Assembly: GCA_020635855.1 (NCBI GenBank)
Contig: JACJYZ010000004.1
Coordinates: 496,001-560,000, forward strand
Source: Flavobacteriales bacterium
GTDB lineage: Bacteria > Bacteroidota > Bacteroidia > JACJYZ01
Length of the DNA: 64,000 nt
Direction: 5' to 3'
Positions 8,627-17,168 of the stretch are shown here, piece by piece (the first letter of the stretch is position 1; each line of letters starts with the position of its first letter). The notes under the pieces are model-generated. The model searched no databases. It was given only the letters and a program-made list of their open reading frames with translations, and was not told where the DNA came from. A program made the translations under genes and the position numbers.

Positions 8627-9964
8627 TCAAGAATTCAGGAGCGCCGCAACAGCAGCGTCCATGACTTTAAAGTCGAAAGCTTTTAAAGTTGTGTTGAGAT
8701 GGGACGTTATTTGTTCCGTACCCAGGTTGCCGATGCTTCCCAGGTGCTGATGGGAGACATTCCGGTCGGTTTGGAAGGTACCGGCTTCGATGCTGGCACC
8801 AACCCGCTTGTAGGCATCCCGGAAGGGAACACCTTCCAATACCAGGCGATTGACTTCTTCCACACTGAACAGGTACCGGTATTTGTCATCGGCCAGGATG
8901 TCTTTTTTCACCTCAATATGTTCCAGCATGAATCCGGCCATGTGCAGGCATTCGGACAGGTGATGAATGGCGGGGAACAGGTTTTCCTTCATCAGCTGGA
9001 GTTCACGGTGATATCCACTGGGAAGATTTCCGGTGATCATATCTATTTCGGTGGGAAGCGCACGCAACTGGTTGCAACGCCCGCGCATGATCTCCCACAC
9101 ATCCGGGTTCTTTTTGTGAGGCATGATGCTGGAGCCTGTGGTTAGTTCCTTCGGAAAAGAAACAAAGCCGAAGTTCTGGTTCATGAACAAACACATGTCC
9201 ATGGCCATACGCGCCAGTGTGGAGGCGATTGCGGCCATGGCCACTGCCGTTACTTTCTCGGCCTTGCCGCGGCCCATCTGTGCATAAACCACGTTCACAT
9301 TCAATCCGTCAAAGCCCAGCAACCGGGTGGTCATTTCCCGATCAAGCGGGAAAGAAGAACCATATCCTGCCGCAGAACCGAGCGGATTGCGGTTCACAAT
9401 GCGCCATGCCGCCTGTAGCACAGACAGGTCATCGGCCAGGCTTTCCGCATATGCGCCGAACCATAATCCGAAAGATGAAGGCATGGCGATTTGCATATGG
9501 GTATAGCCCGGCATCAATATGTGCTTGTGCTTTTCGCTCAATTGCAGCAGCTGTTGCACCAGCGTACCTGTGTCTTCAGCCATGTGCCGGATATGATCCC
9601 GCAGGAACAGCTTCAAGTCTACAAGTACCTGGTCGTTCCGGGAACGACCGCTGTGGATCTTCTTACCCACTTCGCCAAGGCGTTCCGTAAGCATGGCTTC
9701 CACCTGTGAGTGTACATCTTCCACATCATCGGTGATTCTGAATGTTCCCTGTTCGATCTCCCGGTAGATGGAAATCAATTCTTTGCGCAACAATTGACTT
9801 TCTTCCTTCTGCAGCAACCCCACTTCCGCCAACATGGTAGTGTGGGCAATGGAACCCAGCACATCAAAAGGCGCCAACTCCATGTCCAGTTCACGGTCGG
9901 CACCAACGGTGAATGATTCTACCTTTTGATCAACAGAGAAACCCTTGTCCCAAATTTTTGCCAT
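8627..9964 (-). CDS. argH: Argininosuccinate lyase
   Basis: ArgH splits argininosuccinate into arginine and fumarate, the last step of arginine synthesis. The protein begins MAKIWDKGFSVDQKVESFT; the frame is open further upstream, but ATG 9964 gives the family N-terminus and leaves 31 bp after the preceding gene. The fumarase/ASL superfamily signature GSSIMPHKKNPDVWE is present with its catalytic Ser loop, along with HSGRSRNDQV and GYTHMQIAMPSSFG. At 445 residues it is near the usual 450-460. It is the last gene of the arg operon and is followed by the duplicated element at 8.1-8.5 kb. Confidence 0.96.
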   Translation of the reverse strand: MAKIWDKGFSVDQKVESFTVGADRELDMELAPFDVLGSIAHTTMLAEVGLLQKEESQLLRKELISIYREIEQGTFRITDDVEDVHSQVEAMLTERLGEVGKKIHSGRSRNDQVLVDLKLFLRDHIRHMAEDTGTLVQQLLQLSEKHKHILMPGYTHMQIAMPSSFGLWFGAYAESLADDLSVLQAAWRIVNRNPLGSAAGYGSSFPLDREMTTRLLGFDGLNVNVVYAQMGRGKAEKVTAVAMAAIASTLARMAMDMCLFMNQNFGFVSFPKELTTGSSIMPHKKNPDVWEIMRGRCNQLRALPTEIDMITGNLPSGYHRELQLMKENLFPAIHHLSECLHMAGFMLEHIEVKKDILADDKYRYLFSVEEVNRLVLEGVPFRDAYKRVGASIEAGTFQTDRNVSHQHLGSIGNLGTEQITSHLNTTLKAFDFKVMDAAVAALLNS

Positions 9965-9995
9965 GGCGGTTTGAATGTGTTTTTTCGATACCGGT

Positions 9996-11060
9996 TTACA
10001 AAACCAATTGATCGAGCATTGCAATGTATAAGCGGATACCTTCTTCGATCTCGGATAACTTCACGTACTCGTCGGCGGTATGGGACCGGGCAGAATCGCC
10101 GGGACCGCATTTCAGCGACGGTACATCTATAATAGCCTGATCAGAGGTGGTGGGTGAGCCATATGTATCTCTTCCCAGCTTGATGCCGGCCTGAACGATC
10201 GGATGTTCTTTCGGAATGAACGATGAATTGAGGCGGACCGAACGTGGATACACAACACTCTTTACGTTTTCCTTGATCACATCCAGAATTTCCTGGTTCT
10301 TGTATTGCTCGGTGATGCGAATGTCTACGGTAAACTCACACCTGTCGGGTACCACATTGTGCTGTGAACCTGCATGAATCACCGTTGTGGTCATTTTGAT
10401 CGGACCCAGCATATCCGACACCTTGGGGAACTTGTAATCTTTGAACCATGCAATGTCATTCATGGCGATGTAAATGGCGTTTTCACCCTCTTCCCTTGCG
10501 GCGTGGCCAGACTTACCGTGCGCTACACAATCCAGCACCATCAGGCCTTTTTCCGCAATGGCCAGGTGCATCTGCGTGGGTTCACCGATGATAGCGAATT
10601 CGACATTGCTCAATTCAGGAAATACACATTCCAGTCCGTTGTGGCCGGATACTTCCTCTTCTGCAGTGGCTGCCACCACCAGGTTGTACCGGAGGTTATC
10701 CATATCGTAGTAATGTCGGAAGGCTGCGATCAGTGACACCAGGCATCCGCCCGCATCGTTGCTACCGAGCCCGAATAACTTGCCGTCTTTGACCACCGGG
10801 GTGAACGGATCCATCGAATAGCCGGAGTTGGGTTTCACCGTATCATGGTGAGAATTCAGCAGGATGGTGGGTTTGGATGGGTCGAAGTTGAGGTTGAAAG
10901 ACCAGACATTGTTCAGCTTCCGGTGGATGCGCATTCCGTTTCCCTCAAAAAATTCTGCGAGGTATTGAGCGGTATTTTCTTCCTTTCTGCTGAGTGATTC
11001 AATGGAGATCAATCCCTTCAACAGTTCAACTGCGTCTTTCACTAATGTCGTCTGATCCAT
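9996..11060 (-). CDS. argE: M20-family N-acyl-ornithine/citrulline deacylase
   Basis: A zinc-dependent M20 amidohydrolase of 354 residues. Visible metal and catalytic residues are His71 and Asp73 (NSHHDTV), bridging Asp102 (GSNDAGG), Glu135-Glu136 (ATAEEEVSG), Glu160 (GEPT) and a His near residue 331 (SARSHTADEY). In an operon containing an N-acylornithine carbamoyltransferase, the expected substrate is N-acylcitrulline, releasing citrulline for ArgG. If the succinyl route is used (see argF'), it would remove succinate. Specificity cannot be read from sequence alone. It lies between argB (27 bp upstream) and argH (31 bp downstream). Confidence 0.88.
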   Translation of the reverse strand: MDQTTLVKDAVELLKGLISIESLSRKEENTAQYLAEFFEGNGMRIHRKLNNVWSFNLNFDPSKPTILLNSHHDTVKPNSGYSMDPFTPVVKDGKLFGLGSNDAGGCLVSLIAAFRHYYDMDNLRYNLVVAATAEEEVSGHNGLECVFPELSNVEFAIIGEPTQMHLAIAEKGLMVLDCVAHGKSGHAAREEGENAIYIAMNDIAWFKDYKFPKVSDMLGPIKMTTTVIHAGSQHNVVPDRCEFTVDIRITEQYKNQEILDVIKENVKSVVYPRSVRLNSSFIPKEHPIVQAGIKLGRDTYGSPTTSDQAIIDVPSLKCGPGDSARSHTADEYVKLSEIEEGIRLYIAMLDQLVL

Positions 11061-11087
11061 ACTTTTTCTTTTTGGCGATGACCCGCG

Positions 11088-11861
11088 TTATGGCACCAGC
11101 CGCGTACCGGTTTGTTTGTTTCCGATTTCTTCGGCCTGACAAATTACCACTTCTTTCACTCCCTTCTGAATGGCGGCAAATGCATTGTCGAGCTTGGGCA
11201 ACATGCCACCGGCAATCACACCTTCGGCCTTCAGTTGTGGAAATTCCGCCGCCGATATTTCCGGGATCACCGAGGCTTCGTCATTCACATCTTTCAATAC
11301 CCCCTTTTTCTCAAAGCCGAATAACAGGGTCACATCAAAATGATCTGCCATCGCTATGGCCACCGAAGAAGCGATGGTATCCGCATTGGTGTTTAACATC
11401 TGCCCATTGCCATCATGGCTCAGGGGCGCGAGCACGGGCACAAGACCCGCTTCTATCAATGTTTTTAGAAGGGATGCATTGACCGATTCCAAGTCACCTA
11501 CATACCCATAATCTATGTCTTTCACCGGACGCTTTACAGCCCTGATGACATTCCCATCGGCACCGGTCATCCCGATGGCGTTGCACGCCAGGGATTGAAG
11601 CCGGGCCACGATATCTTTGTTCACCAATCCGCCATATACCTGCACCACTACCTCCAGCATGGCCTTATCGGTGATGCGTCTTCCGTCTACCATTTTTACA
11701 GGTATTCCCAGTTGCTCTGCCGTACGGGTGGCGATCTTACCCCCTCCGTGCACGAGCATCTTCGGTCCTTTGATGCCCGTAAACCGTACCAGGAAATCCT
11801 GCAACTTGCCCGTGTCATCAATCACATGGCCACCGATTTTTACCACATGCAACGATTTCAT
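11088..11861 (-). CDS. argB: N-acylglutamate kinase
   Basis: ArgB phosphorylates the gamma-carboxylate of N-acylglutamate. The amino-acid kinase fold is evident: VVKIGGHVIDD at the N-terminus, LVHGGGKIATRTAEQLGI (about residues 34-51), and NTNADTIASSVAIAMADHFDVTLLFGFEKKGVLKD. The frame is open about 45 codons upstream, but ATG 11861 gives the family N-terminus and a 4-nt ATGA overlap with the stop of argF', so the two are probably translationally coupled. Length is 257 residues, normal for the family. Whether the acyl group is acetyl or succinyl depends on the pathway (see argF'). Confidence 0.94.
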   Translation of the reverse strand: MKSLHVVKIGGHVIDDTGKLQDFLVRFTGIKGPKMLVHGGGKIATRTAEQLGIPVKMVDGRRITDKAMLEVVVQVYGGLVNKDIVARLQSLACNAIGMTGADGNVIRAVKRPVKDIDYGYVGDLESVNASLLKTLIEAGLVPVLAPLSHDGNGQMLNTNADTIASSVAIAMADHFDVTLLFGFEKKGVLKDVNDEASVIPEISAAEFPQLKAEGVIAGGMLPKLDNAFAAIQKGVKEVVICQAEEIGNKQTGTRLVP

Positions 11862-12808
11862 CCTATCGCCTCCAGCATATGTTTCAACACCGCCTGCGCA
11901 GCGAACACGCGGTTCCCGGCCTGGCGAATCACAACCGATGACGGTCCGTCCAGCACGGCTTCCGATACAATCATGTTCCGACGCACCGGCAGGCAATGCA
12001 TGAACTTTGCATCATGGGTGAGCGCCATCTTCTGCGGCGTGATGGTCCACGAAGGGTCCTGCGACAGGATCTTTCCGTATTGTGTGTATGACGACCAGTT
12101 CTTGGCATAAATGAAATCGGCACCTTCAAACGCTTCGTCCTGAGAATAGGTCACACGGGCGTTACCCACATATTCGGCAGCCAGTTCGTATCCTTCCGGG
12201 TGGGTGATGACCAGGTCTACATCTGCGCGGTTCATCCATTGTGCGAATGAATTGGGGACCGCCTGCAGCAAAGCTTTCGGGTGTGGCGCCCATGTAAGCA
12301 CCACTTTGGGACGTGGTTTGTTCTTTAATTCCTCGATGGTAACCAGGTCAGCCAGGGATTGCAGGGGATGAAGCGTAGCTGACTCCAGGCTGATGACCGG
12401 TCGACCGCAGAATTCCGTGAAACGTGAAATGAAACGTTCTTCATAATCTTCTTCCCGGTTTTCCAGTTTACCGAACGAGCGCACACCGATCACATCGCAG
12501 TATTGTCCGATCACTGCGGCGGCTTCACGGATGTGTTCGGCCGTTTGACCGTTCATCACGATACCGTCGGCAGTTTCCAGTGCCCATCCGTCCTGACCCA
12601 TGTTCATCACCATCACCTGCATGCCCAGATTCATGGCGGCCTTCTGGGTACTCAACCTGGTTCTCAGGCTCGGGTTCAGGAAGATCAATCCCAACGTTTT
12701 GTTGGTTCCCAAACCGGAAAGGGCATGCGGTGAAGCTTTGATCCGGAGTGCATCTTTGACAAGCGCCGGGATATCGGCTACATCATTGGCACTGAGAAAT
12801 TGTTTCAT
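11858..12808 (-). CDS. argF': N-acylornithine carbamoyltransferase, predicted succinylornithine type
   Basis: A transcarbamylase that makes N-acylcitrulline from N-acylornithine and carbamoyl phosphate, rather than citrulline from free ornithine. Visible motifs are the carbamoyl-phosphate loop SLRTR (47-51), HPLQSLADL (147-155), LES with Glu142, and HCLPVRRN (271-278), which differs from the HCLP of true ornithine transcarbamylases by its RRN extension. At the position that separates the two known subclasses (Glu92 in the Xanthomonas acetyl enzyme, Pro90 in the Bacteroides fragilis succinyl enzyme, as I recall the literature) this protein has Ala90 (GQTAEH). Replacement of that Glu by Ala is reported to give succinyl specificity. 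It overlaps argB by 4 nt. Confidence 0.92.
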   Translation of the reverse strand: MKQFLSANDVADIPALVKDALRIKASPHALSGLGTNKTLGLIFLNPSLRTRLSTQKAAMNLGMQVMVMNMGQDGWALETADGIVMNGQTAEHIREAAAVIGQYCDVIGVRSFGKLENREEDYEERFISRFTEFCGRPVISLESATLHPLQSLADLVTIEELKNKPRPKVVLTWAPHPKALLQAVPNSFAQWMNRADVDLVITHPEGYELAAEYVGNARVTYSQDEAFEGADFIYAKNWSSYTQYGKILSQDPSWTITPQKMALTHDAKFMHCLPVRRNMIVSEAVLDGPSSVVIRQAGNRVFAAQAVLKHMLEAIG

Positions 12809-12829
12809 TGTTCGGGGTTGGTTTCATTT

Positions 12830-13972
12830 TCAGGAAACAAAAGCCTTGGACAGTACTTCCTTGATGGCGGTAATGAACAGATCGGCCTCGGCCTTTTGCA
12901 GGTTCAGTGCCGGCAGGATGCGAATGGTGTTCTTGTTGGATGATGAACCGGTGAAGATTCCATGCTCAAACAACAGGCTTTTTCTCACGTCGGCACAGGG
13001 GATGTCCAGTTCAAGGCCTATCATGAGGCCGCGTCCCAGTATATTCTTGATACCGCTGACATCACCCAACGCTTCCGTTATGTAGGCGCCCATTTCGGTT
13101 GCATGCTTCAGGAGGTTCTCTTCTTTGATCACATCCAACACCGCAATGCCCGCTGCACAGGCCAGGTGGTTGCCTCCGAAGGTGGTTCCAAGCATGCCAT
13201 GTTTGGCTTCAATATGAGGGCCTACCAGCACACCGGCAATGGGAAATCCGTTGCCCATGCCTTTGGCCATGGTAATCATGTCGGGTTTCACATCGCTGTA
13301 CTGGAAGGCGAAAAATTTGCCGCTGCGACCGTAACCGCTTTGCACCTCGTCCAGGATCATTTGTGTACCTGTTTCATCGCACAAGGCACGGATCTTTCTC
13401 AGGAAGTTGGCCGTGGGTGCTTTCACTCCGCCTACACCTTGTATGCCTTCCACGATCACCGCCGCTACGTCTCTCTTTTCAAGCGCCTGTTTCAGTGCAT
13501 GGTCATCATTCAGGGGTAGGATGGTAACCTGGTGATCTGCATTGACCGGCGCCACGATGGAAGGGTTATCGGTTGCAGCAACCGCCAGGGACGTGCGTCC
13601 ATGAAAACCTTTGCTGAAGGCGATCACCTTTTTGCGGCCGTTGTGAAAGGATGCCAGCTTCAAGGCATTCTCATTGGCTTCCGCACCGGAATTACAGAGA
13701 AACAACGCATAGCTGTTGCACCCAGACAGCACTCCCAGCTTATCAGCCAGTTCGCCTTGCAGGTGGTTTTGAACGGAGTTGGAATAAAACCCGATCCTGT
13801 TCAGTTGGGATGCAATCTTCTCCACATAATGCGGATGGGTGTGGCCGATGGAGATCACAGCATGTCCGCCGTACAGATCCAGGTACTTCTTGCCCTTGTC
13901 GTCCCACACCCAGGAGCCTTCGCCCTTTACCAGGTTGATGTCGAACAGGGGATAAACGTCGAATAGTTTCAT
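12830..13972 (-). CDS. argD: N-acylornithine aminotransferase
   Basis: A class III PLP aminotransferase that converts N-acylglutamate semialdehyde to N-acylornithine with glutamate as amino donor. It shows the PLP-phosphate loop NSGAEANENALKLA (94-107), Asp208 in ILDEVQSGYGR, and the Schiff-base Lys237 in ITMAKGMGNGFPI. Length is 380 residues, in the normal range. It follows argC (10 bp gap) and precedes argF' (21 bp gap). Succinylornithine and acetylornithine are both accepted by many members of this family, so its substrate follows that of the pathway. Confidence 0.94.
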   Translation of the reverse strand: MKLFDVYPLFDINLVKGEGSWVWDDKGKKYLDLYGGHAVISIGHTHPHYVEKIASQLNRIGFYSNSVQNHLQGELADKLGVLSGCNSYALFLCNSGAEANENALKLASFHNGRKKVIAFSKGFHGRTSLAVAATDNPSIVAPVNADHQVTILPLNDDHALKQALEKRDVAAVIVEGIQGVGGVKAPTANFLRKIRALCDETGTQMILDEVQSGYGRSGKFFAFQYSDVKPDMITMAKGMGNGFPIAGVLVGPHIEAKHGMLGTTFGGNHLACAAGIAVLDVIKEENLLKHATEMGAYITEALGDVSGIKNILGRGLMIGLELDIPCADVRKSLLFEHGIFTGSSSNKNTIRILPALNLQKAEADLFITAIKEVLSKAFVS

Positions 13973-13982
13973 TGGAATAAAA

Positions 13983-14957
13983 TTAAAATCCGATGGGTTT
14001 GAGATACAATCCTTCTTTTTCTTCCAGGCCCATGATCAGGTTCATGTTCTGGACCGCCTGACCGGAAGCTCCCTTTACAAGGTTATCAATCATGGAGATA
14101 ATGAGCAACTGATCTTCATGTTTTTCCAGGTACACGATGCATTTGTTCGTGTTCACCACCTGCTTCAAATCCGGGTTAACGGTGACCTGGTGAACGAATG
14201 GATGGGTTTCGTAATAACGGTTGTACATCTCACGCGCTTCCTCCAGTGACAACGGGCAGGACGTATATGAAGATGCGATGATACCCCGGGTGAAGTCGCC
14301 GCGGTACGGGATGAAGTGCATGGAGGCGTCGCGACCGGTATCCAGTTGTTGCAGGCTCTGATTGATTTCACCAAGGTGCTGATGGGTAAAAGCCTTATAC
14401 ACCGACATGTTGTTGTTCCGCCAGCTGAAATGCGAGGTGGCCGTAAGTTTCTGGCCTGCTCCCGTGGAACCGGTGATCGCCGTTACATGAACATCGTTCT
14501 TCAACTTCCCGGCAGCAGCCAGAGGCAGCAACCCCAGTTGGATGCAGGTAGCGAAACAACCGGGATTGGCAATATGCACTGCCTGTTGAATGACTGAGCG
14601 GTTCAGTTCCGGAAGACCATACACAAAACCATTGTTTCCCTTTTCCTTCAAACGGAAATCCTGACTGAGGTCAATGATGCGTATATGATCCGGCAAGGCA
14701 TTTTCTTTCAAAAAGACCGAAGCCTCACCATGGCCCACACAAAGGAAAAGTACGTCAATGTCCTTCTGCAGGGTATCGGTGAAATGCAGTTCGGTTTCTC
14801 CAACGAGGTCGCCATGCGCTTTGTACACCGGATCTCCCGCATGGCTCTTGCTGTGAACAAACACAATTTCTGCGTGGGGATGCCCCAACAGGATGCGTAA
14901 CATTTCTCCGCCGGTATAACCCGCCCCTCCGACAATGCCAATGCGAACCCGGCTCAT
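13983..14957 (-). CDS. argC: N-acyl-gamma-glutamyl-phosphate reductase
   Basis: An NADPH-dependent reductase of N-acylglutamyl phosphate to the semialdehyde. It carries the nucleotide-binding start RVRIGIVGGAGYTGGEMLR and the catalytic Cys134 within IANPGCFATCIQLGLLPL, typical of the longer (type 1) ArgC. It has 324 residues. The start codon overlaps the argG stop as ATGA (14954-14957), so translation is probably coupled to argG. Confidence 0.95.
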   Translation of the reverse strand: MSRVRIGIVGGAGYTGGEMLRILLGHPHAEIVFVHSKSHAGDPVYKAHGDLVGETELHFTDTLQKDIDVLFLCVGHGEASVFLKENALPDHIRIIDLSQDFRLKEKGNNGFVYGLPELNRSVIQQAVHIANPGCFATCIQLGLLPLAAAGKLKNDVHVTAITGSTGAGQKLTATSHFSWRNNNMSVYKAFTHQHLGEINQSLQQLDTGRDASMHFIPYRGDFTRGIIASSYTSCPLSLEEAREMYNRYYETHPFVHQVTVNPDLKQVVNTNKCIVYLEKHEDQLLIISMIDNLVKGASGQAVQNMNLIMGLEEKEGLYLKPIGF

Positions 14958-16159
14958 GATACGGACTCGGTTTGCCCATTTACATGGCTGTAGATCATGC
15001 CTTGGATGGAAGCGACTTTGGCAAAGCCTTTCACATCTTCTCCCGACCAGCCGTTGTTCATTTCACCGTAGGAGGCAAAGCTGTTGGCCATCAGGTCGTG
15101 GGACGATTGGATACCAATGATGTGGAAGTGATACGGAGCCAGATGAACTTTCACTGTGCCGCTCACGTGCTGTTGCGAATCTTGCAGGAAGGCTTCGATG
15201 TTGCGCATGGCGGGTTCCAGGAAATGTCCTTCGTGCAGCAGGTTTCCGTACCACGGCGACAGGGTGTCTTTCAGTTGGAGCTGCCACTTGGTTAATACAT
15301 GTTTCTCCAGTGCATGATGGGCTTTGATGACGATCATCGGGGCTGCGGCTTCAAATCCCACGCGGCCTTTGATGCCGATGATGGTATCTCCCACGTGGAT
15401 ATCGCGACCTACACCGTACGGAGCAGCGATTTGCTGGATGGCCTGAATGGCCTCAACCGGATGGGTGTATGTTTTCCCGTTCACTCCTTTGGGCTCACCT
15501 TTTTCGAAGGTGATCTCAAGTGTTTCTGTTCCACTTTTGGTCACCTGGGTTGGGAACGCTTCTTCAGGCAGGTACTGATCGGATGTCAGGGTTTCTTTGC
15601 CACCCACGGATGTGCCCCAGATACCTTTGTTAATGGAGTAGCGCGACTTTTCCCAGTTGCGTTGCACACCATGTTTCTTCAGGTATTCTATCTCCTCTTC
15701 GCGTGACAGTTTATGATCGCGGATCGGGGTGATGATCTGGGCCTGCGGGCATATGATACCAAACACCATATCAAAACGAACCTGGTCATTTCCGGCGCCG
15801 GTACTTCCGTGAGCGATGTATTTGGCATTCACTTTGGCCGCATAATCAGCAATGGCCATCGCCTGAAATGCTCTTTCGGCACTTACCGAGAGTGGATATG
15901 TGTTGTTCTTCAGCACGTTTCCGAAGATCAAGTAGCGCACGCACCGATCATAGAAGTCGTGCGTGGCATCGATGGCAGTGTGGCGTGTTACGCCCAGTTC
16001 GTATGCCTTCTTTTCGATATCGGCGAGTTCTTCCTTTCCAAAACCACCGGTGTTCACCAGTACGGAATGCACCTCCAGTCCGAGATCCTTTGACAGATGC
16101 ATGGCGCAATAGGTGGTATCCAGGCCTCCGCTAAAGGCCAAAACAGCAATTTCTTTCAT
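14954..16159 (-). CDS. argG: Argininosuccinate synthase
   Basis: ArgG joins citrulline and aspartate with ATP. The PP-loop is VLAFSGGLDTTYC (6-18), with Thr-Tyr-Cys in place of the more common Thr-Ser-x. Further family segments are IAHGSTGAGNDQVRFD and WGTSVGGKETL. At 401 residues it is close to the usual 400-450. It is the second gene of the operon and overlaps both neighbours by 4 nt (ATGA): the GNAT gene upstream and argC downstream. Together with ArgH it completes synthesis from deacylated citrulline. Confidence 0.95.
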   Translation of the reverse strand: MKEIAVLAFSGGLDTTYCAMHLSKDLGLEVHSVLVNTGGFGKEELADIEKKAYELGVTRHTAIDATHDFYDRCVRYLIFGNVLKNNTYPLSVSAERAFQAMAIADYAAKVNAKYIAHGSTGAGNDQVRFDMVFGIICPQAQIITPIRDHKLSREEEIEYLKKHGVQRNWEKSRYSINKGIWGTSVGGKETLTSDQYLPEEAFPTQVTKSGTETLEITFEKGEPKGVNGKTYTHPVEAIQAIQQIAAPYGVGRDIHVGDTIIGIKGRVGFEAAAPMIVIKAHHALEKHVLTKWQLQLKDTLSPWYGNLLHEGHFLEPAMRNIEAFLQDSQQHVSGTVKVHLAPYHFHIIGIQSSHDLMANSFASYGEMNNGWSGEDVKGFAKVASIQGMIYSHVNGQTESVS

Positions 16160-16848
16160 GATGCAATGGTTTTGGGTTGACGAATTTTAGGCACTTTGGT
16201 GCCGGCGAATTTACGCATTAAGACGTGTTGTTTGAGGCGCAACCAGCGCTGGTACACTTTCATGTTTTTACCGGAGGCCTGTTTGGACTGTTCTTCCTTG
16301 GCAGCAGGTTGTGCCATATGCTGGGGATCGTACAACATTCCGGTACACAAACAGTGCTTGCGCTCGGTTCTGGTAAGAATATCGTAGTTGACGCAGCTCT
16401 GGCATCCTTTCCAGAAATCTTCATCGGTGGTGAGTTCTGAAAAAGTCACCGGTTTATATCCCAGGTCAGAGTTGATTTTCATCACGGCCAGGCTGGTGGT
16501 CAATCCGAACAACTTGGCATCCGGGTATTTCTTCCGGGACAATTCGAAAGCTTTCTGCTTGATTTTTTTGGCCAGGCCGAACTTGCGTAGATCAGGACGG
16601 ACGATCAAGCCGGAGTTGGCTACATACTGACCGTGTCCCCAGGTTTCTATGTAACAGAACCCTGCGAACTCATGTTGATCGGTCAGTGCGATGATGGCCT
16701 TCCCCTCTTCCATCTTTTTGATGATATAATCCGGCGATCTCTTGGCGATGCCTGTGCCTCGAACCCGCGCACTCTCTTCCATTTCCTTGCAAATGGCCTC
16801 GGCGTATTTGCTATGTTGGTTTCCTGCAACCAGTATGGTGAATTCCAT
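16156..16848 (-). CDS. GNAT-fold acyltransferase heading the arginine operon (probable N-acylglutamate synthase)
   Basis: A 230-residue GNAT protein: VANSGLIVRPDLRKFGLAKKIKQKAFELS (77-105) contains a Q/RxxGx-like acyl-CoA loop. No classical ArgA, ArgJ or ArgO is present, and this gene is first in an otherwise complete operon, so it very probably makes N-acylglutamate. Similar GNATs are linked to arginine synthesis in Bacteroides, as I recall from genetic screens. After the GNAT core there is a four-cysteine cluster, Cys149-x2-Cys152 and Cys166-x-Cys168, that looks metal-binding, and then a basic tail. The donor (acetyl- or succinyl-CoA) is not readable. It overlaps argG by 4 nt. Confidence 0.75.
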   Translation of the reverse strand: MEFTILVAGNQHSKYAEAICKEMEESARVRGTGIAKRSPDYIIKKMEEGKAIIALTDQHEFAGFCYIETWGHGQYVANSGLIVRPDLRKFGLAKKIKQKAFELSRKKYPDAKLFGLTTSLAVMKINSDLGYKPVTFSELTTDEDFWKGCQSCVNYDILTRTERKHCLCTGMLYDPQHMAQPAAKEEQSKQASGKNMKVYQRWLRLKQHVLMRKFAGTKVPKIRQPKTIAS

Positions 16849-16972
16849 TTCTCGTATGATGATCTGTCGGCGCTCCTTTCACGTTTTTGGAGATACCGGC
16901 ATTGGGTGGATACATTTTCTTCCGTCGCCACGGCGAAGGAATTTTGATCGATCGGAAAATTTTGCGGAAACT

Positions 16973-17036
16973 GGTACCGCATAGGTACCAAATGTAGTTT
17001 ATACCCCGAAGGGGGGCCTGATCCTCCTGATAGGAG
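16973..17036 (-). promoter_or_regulatory. Candidate arg operon promoter with operator-like repeat
   Basis: On the minus strand TACATTTG (16996-16989) fits TAnnTTTG. Immediately downstream, and so around the expected start of transcription near 16982, is GGTACC-TATGC-GGTACC (16989-16973), an 11-bp-centred inverted and direct repeat that could bind a regulator. Two small hairpins lie just upstream (CTCCT/AGGAG at 17024-17036 and a CCCC/GGGG stem near 17004-17014). There is no good -33 TTG. The leader from the start point to the first ATG would be about 130 nt; no ORF in it is convincing. Confidence 0.4.
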
Positions 17037-17054
17037 TATATGCAAACACGTTGC

Positions 17055-17078
17055 AAACTGCGGCTCCCGCCGCAGTTT
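17055..17078 (-). terminator. Hairpin after the peptide-binding lipoprotein gene
   Basis: AAACTGCGG (17055-17063) pairs perfectly with CCGCAGTTT (17070-17078) around a 6-nt loop, 91 bp past the stop of the upstream minus-strand gene and well before the arg operon. No U-run follows on the minus strand, so it is a weak or factor-dependent terminator, or a processed 3' end. Confidence 0.5.
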
Positions 17079-17168
17079 CTTTAGCAGGATATGTGAATGC
17101 GTGTTGCACTTGGAAAGCAAAATTATAAAAAAATCTACTATCCAAAGGATTTGGGAGAAATTTAATAT

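Noticed and set aside
17001..17040. Riboswitch ahead of the arg operon
   Set aside because: Only short separate hairpins, no known aptamer pattern, and most lies upstream of the predicted start.
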